Positions 44,760 to 52,999 of a stretch of 64,000 bases of DNA are shown here, in pieces. The stretch's first letter is position 1, and each line of letters opens with the position of its first letter. The DNA comes from Porphyromonadaceae bacterium UBA7332. Lineage in GTDB: Bacteria; Bacteroidota; Bacteroidia; Bacteroidales; UBA7332. A model generated the notes under the pieces. The model saw only the letters and a program-made list of their open reading frames with translations, made no database searches and was not told where the DNA came from. The stretch is from the NCBI GenBank assembly GCA_002471225.1, contig DKPO01000008.1, positions 32,387 through 96,386 of the forward strand. The letters run 5' to 3'. A program made the translations under genes and the position numbers.

Positions 44760-44957
44760 ATGGCAAAGAAAATTACTTATGCTGATGCAATGTCAGAGCT
44801 GAATATGATTATAGATTCAATTCAGAATAATAAAATAGAAATTGATCAGTTGAAAAATTCAGTGATGAGAGCTCATGAGCTGCTGAAGATCTGTAAGAAA
44901 ATACTTCATGAAACAGATGAAGAAGTTCAATCGATAATTGATAATATAGAAGCTTGA
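44760..44957 (+). CDS. xseB: Exodeoxyribonuclease VII small subunit
   Basis: 65 aa, the normal size. ITYADAMSELNMIIDSIQNN, EIDQLKNSVMRAHELLKICK and DEEVQSIIDNIEA match XseB, a small helical hairpin that binds the large subunit XseA (not in this window). Two nt after lolA. Confidence 0.88.
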   Translation: MAKKITYADAMSELNMIIDSIQNNKIEIDQLKNSVMRAHELLKICKKILHETDEEVQSIIDNIEA

Positions 44958-44958
44958 T

Positions 44959-45960
44959 ATGAAATTAAGAATCCTGCTAATATCTTCCCTTTTTACTTTG
45001 ATAGTTTTACCAACTTCAGCTCAGTATTCGAAAGATGAATTGGGAGGCAAATTTGTGAAGAGGACAATAGAGATGCCTGAAGATTATGAAGGCGAAGTAG
45101 TCTGTACTTTAATAAAAAGCCCTGCAGATACTATCTCGGATAAAGCAATCCTTTATATTCATGGATTTAATGATTATTTCTTTCAAAAAGAAATGGCTGC
45201 AAAATTTGATTCAGCCGGGTATAATTTCTATGCGCTTGATTTAAGAAAATACGGTCGTTCTTTTCTTTTGAATCAAGTACGGTTTAATGTCAGAGATTTA
45301 TCTGAATATTTCCCCGATATCGATACTGCTTTAATGATTATTCGCAATGAAGGGAATAAGGATATTTATCTGATGGGGCATTCGACAGGAGGATTAATAT
45401 CTTCATTATATGCCCAAGCCAAGAGAGATGATGAGCCGGTTAAAGGAGTCATACTTAATAGTCCGTTCTTAGATCAAAATCAAAGTTGGTTTAAAGAGAA
45501 GATATTATTGCCTATTGTTTCCTTTTTTGCGAAATGGTTTCCCGATTGGACGATAAATCAAGGATTGAATACGGCCTATGGTGAGAGTTTATTGAAAGAA
45601 TATAAAGGAGAGTGGGAGTACGATAAGAACAAAAAGTTGATGCAATCCCCACCCTTGACGTTAAGTTGGTTAAGTGCCATATATAAAGGCCAGATGCAAG
45701 TTCATAAAGGATTGGATATTCCTGTACCGGTTCTTGTTATGCATTCGGATAAATCAACGAATGATAGTCAATTTACGATCAATTATACAAATTCAGATGC
45801 TGTATTAGATGTCAATGATATAGAGAAATATGGTAGAAAGTTAGGAAAACAGGTTGATCTGGTAACTATTCCTGATGGATTACACGATTTAATCTTATCT
45901 AAACAATCTGCTCGCGATTCTACGTATCGCGCAATGTTTAACTTCCTGAAAGCTTTATAA
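44959..45960 (+). CDS. Exported alpha/beta hydrolase (serine aminopeptidase S33 type)
   Basis: 333 aa with a signal peptide (LLISSLFTLIVLPTSAQ). The alpha/beta hydrolase core has AILYIHGFNDYFFQKE, YALDLRKYGRS, the nucleophile elbow LMGHSTGGL (Ser near residue 143) and a late VTIPDGLHDLILSK carrying the catalytic His. Substrate unknown; monoacylglycerol-lipase-like enzymes share this layout. It is one nt after xseB, and its last codons form one arm of the operon terminator. Confidence 0.85.
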   Translation: MKLRILLISSLFTLIVLPTSAQYSKDELGGKFVKRTIEMPEDYEGEVVCTLIKSPADTISDKAILYIHGFNDYFFQKEMAAKFDSAGYNFYALDLRKYGRSFLLNQVRFNVRDLSEYFPDIDTALMIIRNEGNKDIYLMGHSTGGLISSLYAQAKRDDEPVKGVILNSPFLDQNQSWFKEKILLPIVSFFAKWFPDWTINQGLNTAYGESLLKEYKGEWEYDKNKKLMQSPPLTLSWLSAIYKGQMQVHKGLDIPVPVLVMHSDKSTNDSQFTINYTNSDAVLDVNDIEKYGRKLGKQVDLVTIPDGLHDLILSKQSARDSTYRAMFNFLKAL

Positions 45961-45982
45961 AGCTTTCAGGAAGTTTTTTTTG
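45940..45982 (+). terminator. terminator overlapping the end of the hydrolase gene
   Basis: AACTTCCTGAAAGCTT pairs perfectly with AAGCTTTCAGGAAGTT around the stop codon, followed by TTTTTTT. The left arm is coding sequence (NFLKAL) and the TAA lies in the loop. Confidence 0.88.
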
Positions 45983-46162
45983 AATAATAGTCGTGTAATA
46001 GACGGTTTGCTGGTTGTATTTTTACATTTATCTGTTAAATTCAAAAAAATACTCATATTCTTTGCATATATAAAGAAATAAATTACTTTATTTGCATGTG
46101 TAAAAACTAATAAATGAAAATTGCCTATGGGATAATTTTACTCTAATATAATCTTAAGTGCT

Positions 46163-46753
46163 ATGAGTCACACGTTAATTAATAGTTCAGAAATCGAGTT
46201 AATCGATCGCTTTGTTTTAGGCGATAATAAAGCATTTGACATTATTGTCAATAAGTACAGAGATAAGATTTACAGTAATATATTATATATGACCAGTAAT
46301 GCGGAATTAGCAGATGATTTATGTCAGGAAACATTTCTGAAAGCAGTTCTTAAAATAAAAGCTGGTAAATATGTTGATTCCGGTAAATTCGGAAGTTGGA
46401 TTCTTCGTTTATCGCATAATATCGTAATAGATTACTTCAGACAGAATAATAATTCAAACGAATCGTCCTCTTTATCAGAAGAGCAAATATTTCTTTTTTC
46501 TTCTCACTATGTTGATATGAGTAAAGAAGAAATTATGATTGAAGGTCAGACAAAACAATTATTGAAGCAATTAATTTATAATTTGCCTCAGAGTCAGCGG
46601 GAAGTTGTTTTGCTTAGGTTTTATAAAAATTTGAGTTTTAAAGAAATCGCTGAGATTACAGGAGTAAGTATTAATACTTCTCTTGGAAGAATGAGATACG
46701 CATTAATGAATATCAGAAAGATTGTTGAAGAAAAACAATTGCTAATAAGTTAA
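46163..46753 (+). CDS. ECF RNA polymerase sigma factor (RpoE-like)
   Basis: 196 aa. Region 2 (FDIIVNKYRDKIYSNILYMT, ADDLCQETFLKAVLKI, SWILRLSHNIVIDYFRQ; residues about 22-95) and region 4 (LPQSQREVVLLRFYKNLSFKEIAEITGVSINTSLGRMRYAL; about 135-180). No anti-sigma with a zinc-binding domain is adjacent; a predicted membrane protein follows after 12 nt. Target regulon unknown. This form is widespread in Bacteroidales as a single-copy sigma. Confidence 0.88.
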   Translation: MSHTLINSSEIELIDRFVLGDNKAFDIIVNKYRDKIYSNILYMTSNAELADDLCQETFLKAVLKIKAGKYVDSGKFGSWILRLSHNIVIDYFRQNNNSNESSSLSEEQIFLFSSHYVDMSKEEIMIEGQTKQLLKQLIYNLPQSQREVVLLRFYKNLSFKEIAEITGVSINTSLGRMRYALMNIRKIVEEKQLLIS

Positions 46754-46765
46754 AAGTCTAATTAT

Positions 46766-47530
46766 ATGAATAATAAAATAACGTTGAACCAGATGTTAAA
46801 GGACTCATTTGGTCTTTTAAAAGATAATATATTGATCCTGCTAGGTTTGATTTTTTTTACCATGGTGGTATCAATTACGATTTCTTTGTTGACGACATTT
46901 ATAGAGTCTAAGTCTGTTTTATATATAACGCAGATTATAACATCACTGATTCAGGCTTTTATGTTATTGGCGATTATTAAATTCTCATTAAAGGTTGTGC
47001 GAGGTAATGATCCGGGATTTTTAGAGATATTACCAAGTTTAAAGCAATTCTTTAATTATATTTTATCATCAATTTGTTTGATGTTACCTATAATGATTTG
47101 TGTGATACCTATGGTAGCTATAGAGCGTTTAGGCTATTTCCCTATAGTACCTACGGGTATATTTAATTTGTTTGTTTTGTGTGTGCTTTTGTTGATAATT
47201 GTAACAGTAGTATTAATTTCAACTATGGCATTTATACCATATTTAATAATAGATAAGAACATGGGGCCACTTAAGGCTTTAAAACACAGTTATCAATTAA
47301 GCAAAGGCTATCGTGGTTTTATATTTCTAAGCTGTGTAATTGTGATGTTCGCTTCATTTCTGGGCTTGCTGGCATTAATTATCGGAGTCGTTGTTGTATT
47401 TGCATGGGCTCATATGTATTATGCCCTTCTCTATGTGAAAATATTGGATTTGAAATCTGTAAATAATATAGATAATGAGGATGCGACGTTTGGTGAAATG
47501 AACGTCATTAATCCTGATGAAAATGATTAA
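46766..47530 (+). CDS. Predicted six-helix membrane protein
   Basis: 254 aa with about six hydrophobic segments (near residues 21-40, 48-68, 90-115, 130-155, 180-200, 205-225). A short motif, MAFIPYLIIDKNMGPLKALKHSYQLSKG, recalls the DUF975/glycerophosphoryl-membrane family. The C-terminus is acidic (NIDNEDATFGEMNVINPDEND). Immediately after the ECF sigma gene; a role in sensing envelope stress is possible but unsupported. Confidence 0.6.
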   Translation: MNNKITLNQMLKDSFGLLKDNILILLGLIFFTMVVSITISLLTTFIESKSVLYITQIITSLIQAFMLLAIIKFSLKVVRGNDPGFLEILPSLKQFFNYILSSICLMLPIMICVIPMVAIERLGYFPIVPTGIFNLFVLCVLLLIIVTVVLISTMAFIPYLIIDKNMGPLKALKHSYQLSKGYRGFIFLSCVIVMFASFLGLLALIIGVVVVFAWAHMYYALLYVKILDLKSVNNIDNEDATFGEMNVINPDEND

Positions 47531-47576
47531 CCTAATTCCTTTAGAATCTTAAATCAACACATTATTCGAAAAGCAT

Positions 47577-47617
47577 AATAGGATATTTGTATTAAGCAGA
47601 TATCCTATTCTTTTTTT
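47577..47617 (+). terminator. terminator after the membrane protein gene
   Basis: AATAGGATAT pairs with ATATCCTATT, then a T-run. Confidence 0.75.
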
Positions 47618-47634
47618 ATCCGGTTATTAATAAA

Positions 47635-47674
47635 AAAGCAGAGGGTTCTGTAAAGAGAACCCTCTGCTTTTTTT
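47635..47674. terminator. terminator of the DUF3276 gene
   Basis: AAAGCAGAGGGTTCT pairs with AGAACCCTCTGCTTT with A-run and T-run on both sides, so it can work in either direction. Confidence 0.88.
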
Positions 47675-47686
47675 ATACCTGAGTAC

Positions 47687-48061
47687 TTAGATTTCAATTT
47701 CTTCAAAGTTTAACTTGAAAAAATGATTATCTGTTTGCTCTTTACTTTCATGTAGAAGTGTGTCATTTTCCGGTCTTTTTTGAGTTCCGTTTTCTTGCTC
47801 AATAAATGATATAACTTCATTTAAGCCATCTGCAAATTTTTTAAAGTCCTCTTTGTAAAGGAAGATTTTGTGTTTTTCAAATTGAACTTGTTGTTGATCC
47901 CCTTCACTCTTTACTATTTTCTTACTCTCGGTTATACATAAAAAGAGTTCATTTATTCTGTTGCGTTTCACATCCAGATAATAAATTCTTTTGCCCGCCT
48001 TCACAGATCTAGAATAAACGATTTCTTGATCTTTCTTTACATTGTCCGAATTAAATTCCAT
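47687..48061 (-). CDS. DUF3276 / PUR-like nucleic-acid-binding protein
   Basis: 124 aa. VYSRSVKAGKRIYYLDVKRNRINELFLCITESKK and HKIFLYKEDFKKFADGLNEVISFIE match the DUF3276 family, a single PUR-domain protein of Bacteroidota related to eukaryotic Pur-alpha. The family binds single-stranded nucleic acid in vitro as recalled. The tail (residues 95-124) is charged and disordered. It is divergent from dxs. Confidence 0.85.
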   Translation of the reverse strand: MEFNSDNVKKDQEIVYSRSVKAGKRIYYLDVKRNRINELFLCITESKKIVKSEGDQQQVQFEKHKIFLYKEDFKKFADGLNEVISFIEQENGTQKRPENDTLLHESKEQTDNHFFKLNFEEIEI

Positions 48062-48421
48062 AGACTATCTTTAATGTTAATAAAAATGCATTACAGTTAC
48101 GAATGCTCAAATATCTAAATTTTCATGAGATAAAAAAAATATTCTGATATGTTTTTTTTGTAAAACTGTCAAATTAATTCACATACTGGTATTTTATGGC
48201 TTTGTTTTCGATTATAAATTATAGACTCATTAATAATTAGCAATAAAATGCTATATTTCCAGATAATATGGCTCGTTAGCGATATTTAATATCACTCGTA
48301 TTTATAGTAGTGATTCAAAAAAAATACTCTAATTTTGTGTTTCGATTAAATGACTTAAGTAAGTCAAATACCCCAATTCATCGATGTTTGTGCATTGATA
48401 AGTTTTAAATTAAAAAGAAGA
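48062..48421. other. divergent intergenic region between DUF3276 and dxs
   Basis: 360 nt with no gene. It must hold both promoters. A candidate -7 box for dxs is at 48330-48337; nothing else is recognised. Confidence 0.6.
48330..48337 (+). promoter_or_regulatory. candidate -7 box of dxs
   Basis: TAATTTTG fits TAnnTTTG; 84 nt before the dxs start; no clear -33. Confidence 0.4.
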
Positions 48422-50311
48422 ATGAATTACTCTATATTATCTAAGATTAACTATCCATCAGATTTACGTTCGCTCCAACAGGAAGAGTTAGAGCTGCTTT
48501 GTCATGAATTACGTCAATTTCTGATAGATGATTTATCTCATAATCCGGGTCACTTCGCATCGAGCCTGGGTGTAATTGAATTGACGGTTGCGCTTCATTA
48601 TGTGTTCAATACACCGCATGATAAACTTGTGTGGGATGTTGGTCATCAGGCTTATAGCCATAAAATACTGACTGGTCGAAAAGATAAATTTCATACCAAG
48701 CGCAAGCTAAATGGCTTAAGTGGTTTTCCTTCCATAAATGAGAGTGAATATGATGCCTTTACAGTAGGTCATGCATCAACTTCTATTTCAGCAGCTTTAG
48801 GAATGGCTGTTGCTTCCAGATTGGATGAAGACAGAGATCGGTCATTTGTCGCTATTATTGGTGATGGATCAATGACTGGAGGTCTTGCCTTCGAAGGTTT
48901 GAATAATGCATGTATCAATCCCAATAATTTATTGATTATCCTTAATGATAATGATATGGCGATTGATAATAATGTTGGAGGGATAAGTAAGTATCTGGTC
49001 GGTCTGACAACGTCTAAAACGTATAATAAATTTCGCGGGAAATTATATCGATTCCTTTGTCGTCAAAATATTTTGAAAGAAGGAAAGAAAGGTGCTATTA
49101 CAAGATTAAATAATAGTTTGAAATCTTTCCTTACACAGCAGAATAACTTTTTTGAAGGCCTTAATATTCGTTATTTCGGACCTGTAAATGGAAATGATGT
49201 GACAGGTATGATTCGAGTTTTAGAAGACCTTAAACAGATGGACGGTCCTAAAATTTTGCATATAAAAACGACTAAAGGTAAGGGATATACTCCTGCGGAG
49301 CAAGAGGCAACTATTTGGCATGCGCCAGGTAAGTTTGATAAAGAAACAGGACAACGTATCGCAAATGTTTCAGAACTTCAACCTCCATTGTATCAAGATG
49401 TGTTTGGGCATACATTGGTTGAGCTTGCAAAGCAAAATGATTCAATTGTAGGTATAACACCTGCTATGCCTACAGGATGCTCGATGACATATATGATGAA
49501 AGAGTTTCCTTCGAGAGCATTTGATGTAGGTATTGCTGAGGGGCACGCGGTAACTTTCTCCGGAGGACTGGCAGCGCAAGGTAAACTTCCGTTTTGTAAT
49601 ATATACTCTTCTTTTATGCAAAGAGCATATGATAATGTAATACATGATATCGCGTTACAAAATCTGAATGTAGTGTTTTGTTTAGATAGAGCAGGTGTCG
49701 TAGGAGAAGATGGCCCGACTCATCATGGGGCATTCGATTTAGCAGCTTTTCGGCCAATCCCTAATTTGATAATCTCTGCGCCACTTAATGAGCATATGTT
49801 AAGAAACTTAATGTTTACTGCTCAGCAAAAAGATATGGGACCATTTATGATTCGCTATCCAAGGGGTCGGGGAGTTAAGGTTGATTGGGAATCTCCAATG
49901 TCTGCGTTGCAAATAGGGAAAGGACAATTGATAAATGAGGGCTCCGATTTGTTGATTATCTCTCTCGGTCATATTGGGAATGCGGCTTTAGAGGCAGCTA
50001 AAAAAGCCCGAGAAGAGGGTATCTCTGTAGCTGTTGCAGATATGATATTCTTAAAACCTATTGATGAGGAATTGCTTCATTATGCAGGTAAGAATTTTAA
50101 GAAAATTATTACTGTCGAAGATGGAGTTATTGCAGGAGGCTTGGGAACAGCTGTTATTGAATTCTTCAGTGAAAACGGATATTCTCCTAAGGTTAAACGT
50201 TTAGGTATTCCTAATTCATTTGTTACTCACGGTACTATTCCGGAATTGCAGAGTATTTGTGGATATGATGAGCAAGGTATTTTAAATACAATAAAGGAGT
50301 TTATGGCATAA
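48422..50311 (+). CDS. dxs: 1-deoxy-D-xylulose-5-phosphate synthase
   Basis: 629 aa from the ATG at 48422 (MNYSILSKINYPSDLR); a TTG nine codons upstream is less likely. Thiamine-diphosphate enzyme with HNPGHFASSLGVIELTVALHY, VWDVGHQAYSHKILTGRKD, the TPP-binding GDGSMTGG with NDNDMAIDNNVGG, and the pyrimidine-domain DRAGVVGEDGPTHHG. First step of the MEP isoprenoid pathway from pyruvate and glyceraldehyde-3-phosphate. Single gene with its own terminator. Confidence 0.96.
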   Translation: MNYSILSKINYPSDLRSLQQEELELLCHELRQFLIDDLSHNPGHFASSLGVIELTVALHYVFNTPHDKLVWDVGHQAYSHKILTGRKDKFHTKRKLNGLSGFPSINESEYDAFTVGHASTSISAALGMAVASRLDEDRDRSFVAIIGDGSMTGGLAFEGLNNACINPNNLLIILNDNDMAIDNNVGGISKYLVGLTTSKTYNKFRGKLYRFLCRQNILKEGKKGAITRLNNSLKSFLTQQNNFFEGLNIRYFGPVNGNDVTGMIRVLEDLKQMDGPKILHIKTTKGKGYTPAEQEATIWHAPGKFDKETGQRIANVSELQPPLYQDVFGHTLVELAKQNDSIVGITPAMPTGCSMTYMMKEFPSRAFDVGIAEGHAVTFSGGLAAQGKLPFCNIYSSFMQRAYDNVIHDIALQNLNVVFCLDRAGVVGEDGPTHHGAFDLAAFRPIPNLIISAPLNEHMLRNLMFTAQQKDMGPFMIRYPRGRGVKVDWESPMSALQIGKGQLINEGSDLLIISLGHIGNAALEAAKKAREEGISVAVADMIFLKPIDEELLHYAGKNFKKIITVEDGVIAGGLGTAVIEFFSENGYSPKVKRLGIPNSFVTHGTIPELQSICGYDEQGILNTIKEFMA

Positions 50312-50313
50312 TA

Positions 50314-50358
50314 AAAAACGCATCTGTTTAAGAGTATTCTCTTGACAGATGCGTTTTT
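50314..50358 (+). terminator. terminator of dxs
   Basis: AAAAACGCATCTGT pairs with ACAGATGCGTTTTT, loop about 16 nt, T-rich tail. Confidence 0.88.
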
Positions 50359-50405
50359 ATTTATAATCAAGTTTAGGTCTTAAGTGTAAGTGGTTGGATA
50401 TTTAG

Positions 50406-50445
50406 ATAGAAAAAGCAGTTAATCCTATTAAGATTAACTGCTTTT
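50406..50445 (-). terminator. terminator of the antiporter gene
   Basis: AAAAGCAGTTAATC (50411-50424) pairs with GATTAACTGCTTTT (50432-50445); on the minus strand the stem is followed by TTTTTCTA. Confidence 0.85.
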
Positions 50446-50465
50446 CAAATATTAAATTATAGATT

Positions 50466-51659
50466 TTACATTATAATATCTTCACCTTTAGAGATTTCTT
50501 GTTTGCCATATACGCTTAAAGCAAGACTGCGGGAAAGCATAATGAAGAATCCGGTCAGGATCAGGTTCAGCGCAATAGTTAGTGTGGAGATAATTAATAA
50601 TGGTCCACCTAAATTATAGCCTAAAGCAAGGAAGATAATTGCAGCACCTACTTCTCCGCGGGTAAACATACCAATAGATAATGCAAGTCTTTCTTTAAAA
50701 GCTCTGTCCCGGTAAAATAATACAGGTACCATTTTACCAACGTTTGATAAAGCGGTTACTAATATTACGTTCAGAATAATAGCCCCCCAGCTCATGTTAG
50801 GCAATGCTTTTGAAATAATACTTGTGCCTTCTGGTGTGATAGCACCAATGAATAAAGGCATACTTGATCCAACAAGGAACATGAAAAAATAAGAAACAAG
50901 GTTGTGAACACGTATTTCTTCATTTGATACGATATGATGTTCTTTCATGATCATACCAAAAATAAATGCCGGAAGCAATACTTCAATATGTATACCTTCA
51001 TCGACACCGAAGAAGTGTTTTGTTACAGAGTATACAACGGCAGTGATACCGTAAATTACAGCTCCATAAGCGAGGATATGCTTCCAAGTTTGTCCAATGT
51101 TTAATCGTCCCATATATTTCCATCCGATCCACAATAATAGTGTTACGACGAAAACAATTACGAATAACTGCCATTTGAATCCAACCATCATAACCTGTAA
51201 AGGTATCATCAGGAGGATAGTATCTAAATCGTCAAAGATAGCTAGTACCTGAATCTTCTTATAAATCCATTGCTGTTTCAGTCCTGCAGCTGCAAGCATT
51301 GTAAACAAGATACCTGCTGACGTTGGTGCCGCAAAACGACTTAATAAAAGATTCTCTTTCCATGCATCCCAATTAGTAAGATATTCGGACGGTAGTAAGA
51401 TCATAAAATAGACACAAGTAAAAATCCAGGGCAGGGCAGCAGTTGCCATTGCAATGAAATAATCGGCAGTATAACTACTAACTTTTGTCTTATCAATTTT
51501 AAACTCTCTACCTACATTGATCATAATAAATGATAAGCAGACATAAAGAAGCGTATCTACAATTGGTTTGTAGGATGATTGGTTTAGATAAAAGGGTAGC
51601 GCTTGTGACGCGATTAAGCCAAGGATTAAACACAAGGAAAAATAGATGACTTTCTTCAT
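50466..51659 (-). CDS. Cation:proton antiporter (sodium/hydrogen exchanger family)
   Basis: 397 aa, about 11-12 transmembrane helices. Features of the CPA family are SRFAAPTSAGILFTMLAAAGL, VLAIFDDLDTILLMIPLQ with an Asp pair in a membrane helix, HIEVLLPAFIFGMIMKEHH and MFTRGEVGAAIIFLALG. Likely exchanges Na+ or K+ for H+ across the inner membrane. Single gene, convergent with dxs. Confidence 0.85.
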   Translation of the reverse strand: MKKVIYFSLCLILGLIASQALPFYLNQSSYKPIVDTLLYVCLSFIMINVGREFKIDKTKVSSYTADYFIAMATAALPWIFTCVYFMILLPSEYLTNWDAWKENLLLSRFAAPTSAGILFTMLAAAGLKQQWIYKKIQVLAIFDDLDTILLMIPLQVMMVGFKWQLFVIVFVVTLLLWIGWKYMGRLNIGQTWKHILAYGAVIYGITAVVYSVTKHFFGVDEGIHIEVLLPAFIFGMIMKEHHIVSNEEIRVHNLVSYFFMFLVGSSMPLFIGAITPEGTSIISKALPNMSWGAIILNVILVTALSNVGKMVPVLFYRDRAFKERLALSIGMFTRGEVGAAIIFLALGYNLGGPLLIISTLTIALNLILTGFFIMLSRSLALSVYGKQEISKGEDIIM

Positions 51660-51808
51660 ATGAAAAATAGTTTGTTTGTTTAACCGAATTCGGTTTTTAG
51701 AATTAATTATTAAAATAAATACTTGTTTTAAGACACATCTAGTGCTTGATTATTACAAATGTACAAAATAAAAACGATAACAACAACTAAACTTTTTTCC
51801 GAAACTCC

Positions 51809-51839
51809 ATTGGACGAACAAAATATTACTTTATATTTG
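51809..51839 (+). promoter_or_regulatory. promoter of the ROK glucokinase gene
   Basis: ATTG at 51809-51812, 19 nt, TATATTTG at 51832-51839; close to the Bacteroidota consensus, start about 7 nt later, 49 nt before the start codon. Confidence 0.62.
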
Positions 51840-51887
51840 CCAAAATAAAAACTCAATTGAATTATTAACTAAAAAATATTTTCTTAC

Positions 51888-52847
51888 ATGGTTAAGCCTT
51901 ATGTAGTAGGTATCGATATAGGTGGTACTAATACAGTAATGGGTATTGTTGATGCTCGCGGTTCAATAATTGGCAGTGATTCGATCAAAACTCAAAAATA
52001 TTTAATCATTGAAGAGTATGTGGATGAATTGTGTAAACATTTGACAGCTCTTATAAATGAAGTTGGTGGTGTTGATAAAATTAAAGGTATCGGTGTAGGA
52101 GCTCCAAACGGTAACTTCTTTAACGGTACAATTGAGTTCGCTCCAAATTTACCTTGGAAAGGTGTTATTCATCTTGCTAAAATGATTTCTGAGCGTATCG
52201 GTGTTCCTGTATCATTAACGAATGATGCTAATGCTGCTGCTATTGGTGAAATGACTTATGGTGCTGCACGCGGAATGAAAGATTTTATTATGATTACTTT
52301 AGGTACTGGAGTAGGTAGCGGTATCGTTGCTAATGGTCAGTTGATTTATGGTCATGATAGTTTCGCAGGAGAGCTTGGACATGTTATTGTTCGTCGTTCA
52401 AATGGTCGTTTGTGTGGTTGTGGTCGTACAGGATGTTTGGAAGCTTATACTTCAGCTACAGGTGTTGCTCGTACAGCTCGTGAATTCTTGGAAATAAGAA
52501 AAGAGGATTCTGAACTACGTCGTATTCCAATTCAGGAGATTACTTCTAAAGATGTTTTTGATGCAGCTGTTAAAGGCGATAAATTAGCATCGGAAATCTT
52601 TGAATTTACAGGAAATATTCTTGGTGAAGCTTTCGCTGATTTTGTTGCATTTTCTCGTCCTGAAGCGATCATCTTATTCGGTGGTTTAGCTCGTTCAGGT
52701 GATATGATTATGAAACCTATTCGCGAGAGTATGGAAAGAAATCTATTAGCAATTTACAAAAACAAGATCAAATTATTATTCTCAGAACTTAAAGAAAGTG
52801 ATGCTGCAGTACTTGGAGCTAGTGCTTTAGGTTGGGAAGCAAAATAA
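51888..52847 (+). CDS. glk: ROK-family glucokinase
   Basis: 319 aa. ATP-binding VVGIDIGGTNTVMGIVDARG at the N-terminus, NDANAAAIGEMTYGAARGMKDF with the catalytic Asp, LGTGVGSGIVANGQL, ELGHVIV and the zinc motif CGCGRTGCLEAY near residues 176-187. It phosphorylates glucose (or a related hexose or N-acetyl sugar) in the cytoplasm; no DNA-binding domain, so not a repressor. Codon use appears biased to GCT and GGT, suggesting high expression. Confidence 0.88.
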   Translation: MVKPYVVGIDIGGTNTVMGIVDARGSIIGSDSIKTQKYLIIEEYVDELCKHLTALINEVGGVDKIKGIGVGAPNGNFFNGTIEFAPNLPWKGVIHLAKMISERIGVPVSLTNDANAAAIGEMTYGAARGMKDFIMITLGTGVGSGIVANGQLIYGHDSFAGELGHVIVRRSNGRLCGCGRTGCLEAYTSATGVARTAREFLEIRKEDSELRRIPIQEITSKDVFDAAVKGDKLASEIFEFTGNILGEAFADFVAFSRPEAIILFGGLARSGDMIMKPIRESMERNLLAIYKNKIKLLFSELKESDAAVLGASALGWEAK

Positions 52848-52865
52848 TTGAGATTGCTTTAAAAT

Positions 52866-52912
52866 AAAAAAGGGTTCTTCAGAAACATTATATTCTGAAG
52901 AACCCTTTTTTA
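52866..52912 (+). terminator. terminator of glk
   Basis: AAAAAGGGTTCTTCAGAA pairs with TTCTGAAGAACCCTTTTTT. Confidence 0.9.
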
Positions 52913-52965
52913 TTTTGCAGTATTAAACTTATAATATCCGTAGCAGTAGATCAGAAATAATAAGT

Positions 52966-52973
52966 TATATTTG
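52966..52973 (+). promoter_or_regulatory. candidate -7 box of the FAD-protein gene
   Basis: TATATTTG, 26 nt before the start at 53000; no clear -33 box. Confidence 0.4.
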
Positions 52974-52999
52974 TGAGTAAATCAATTATATATATTTAA

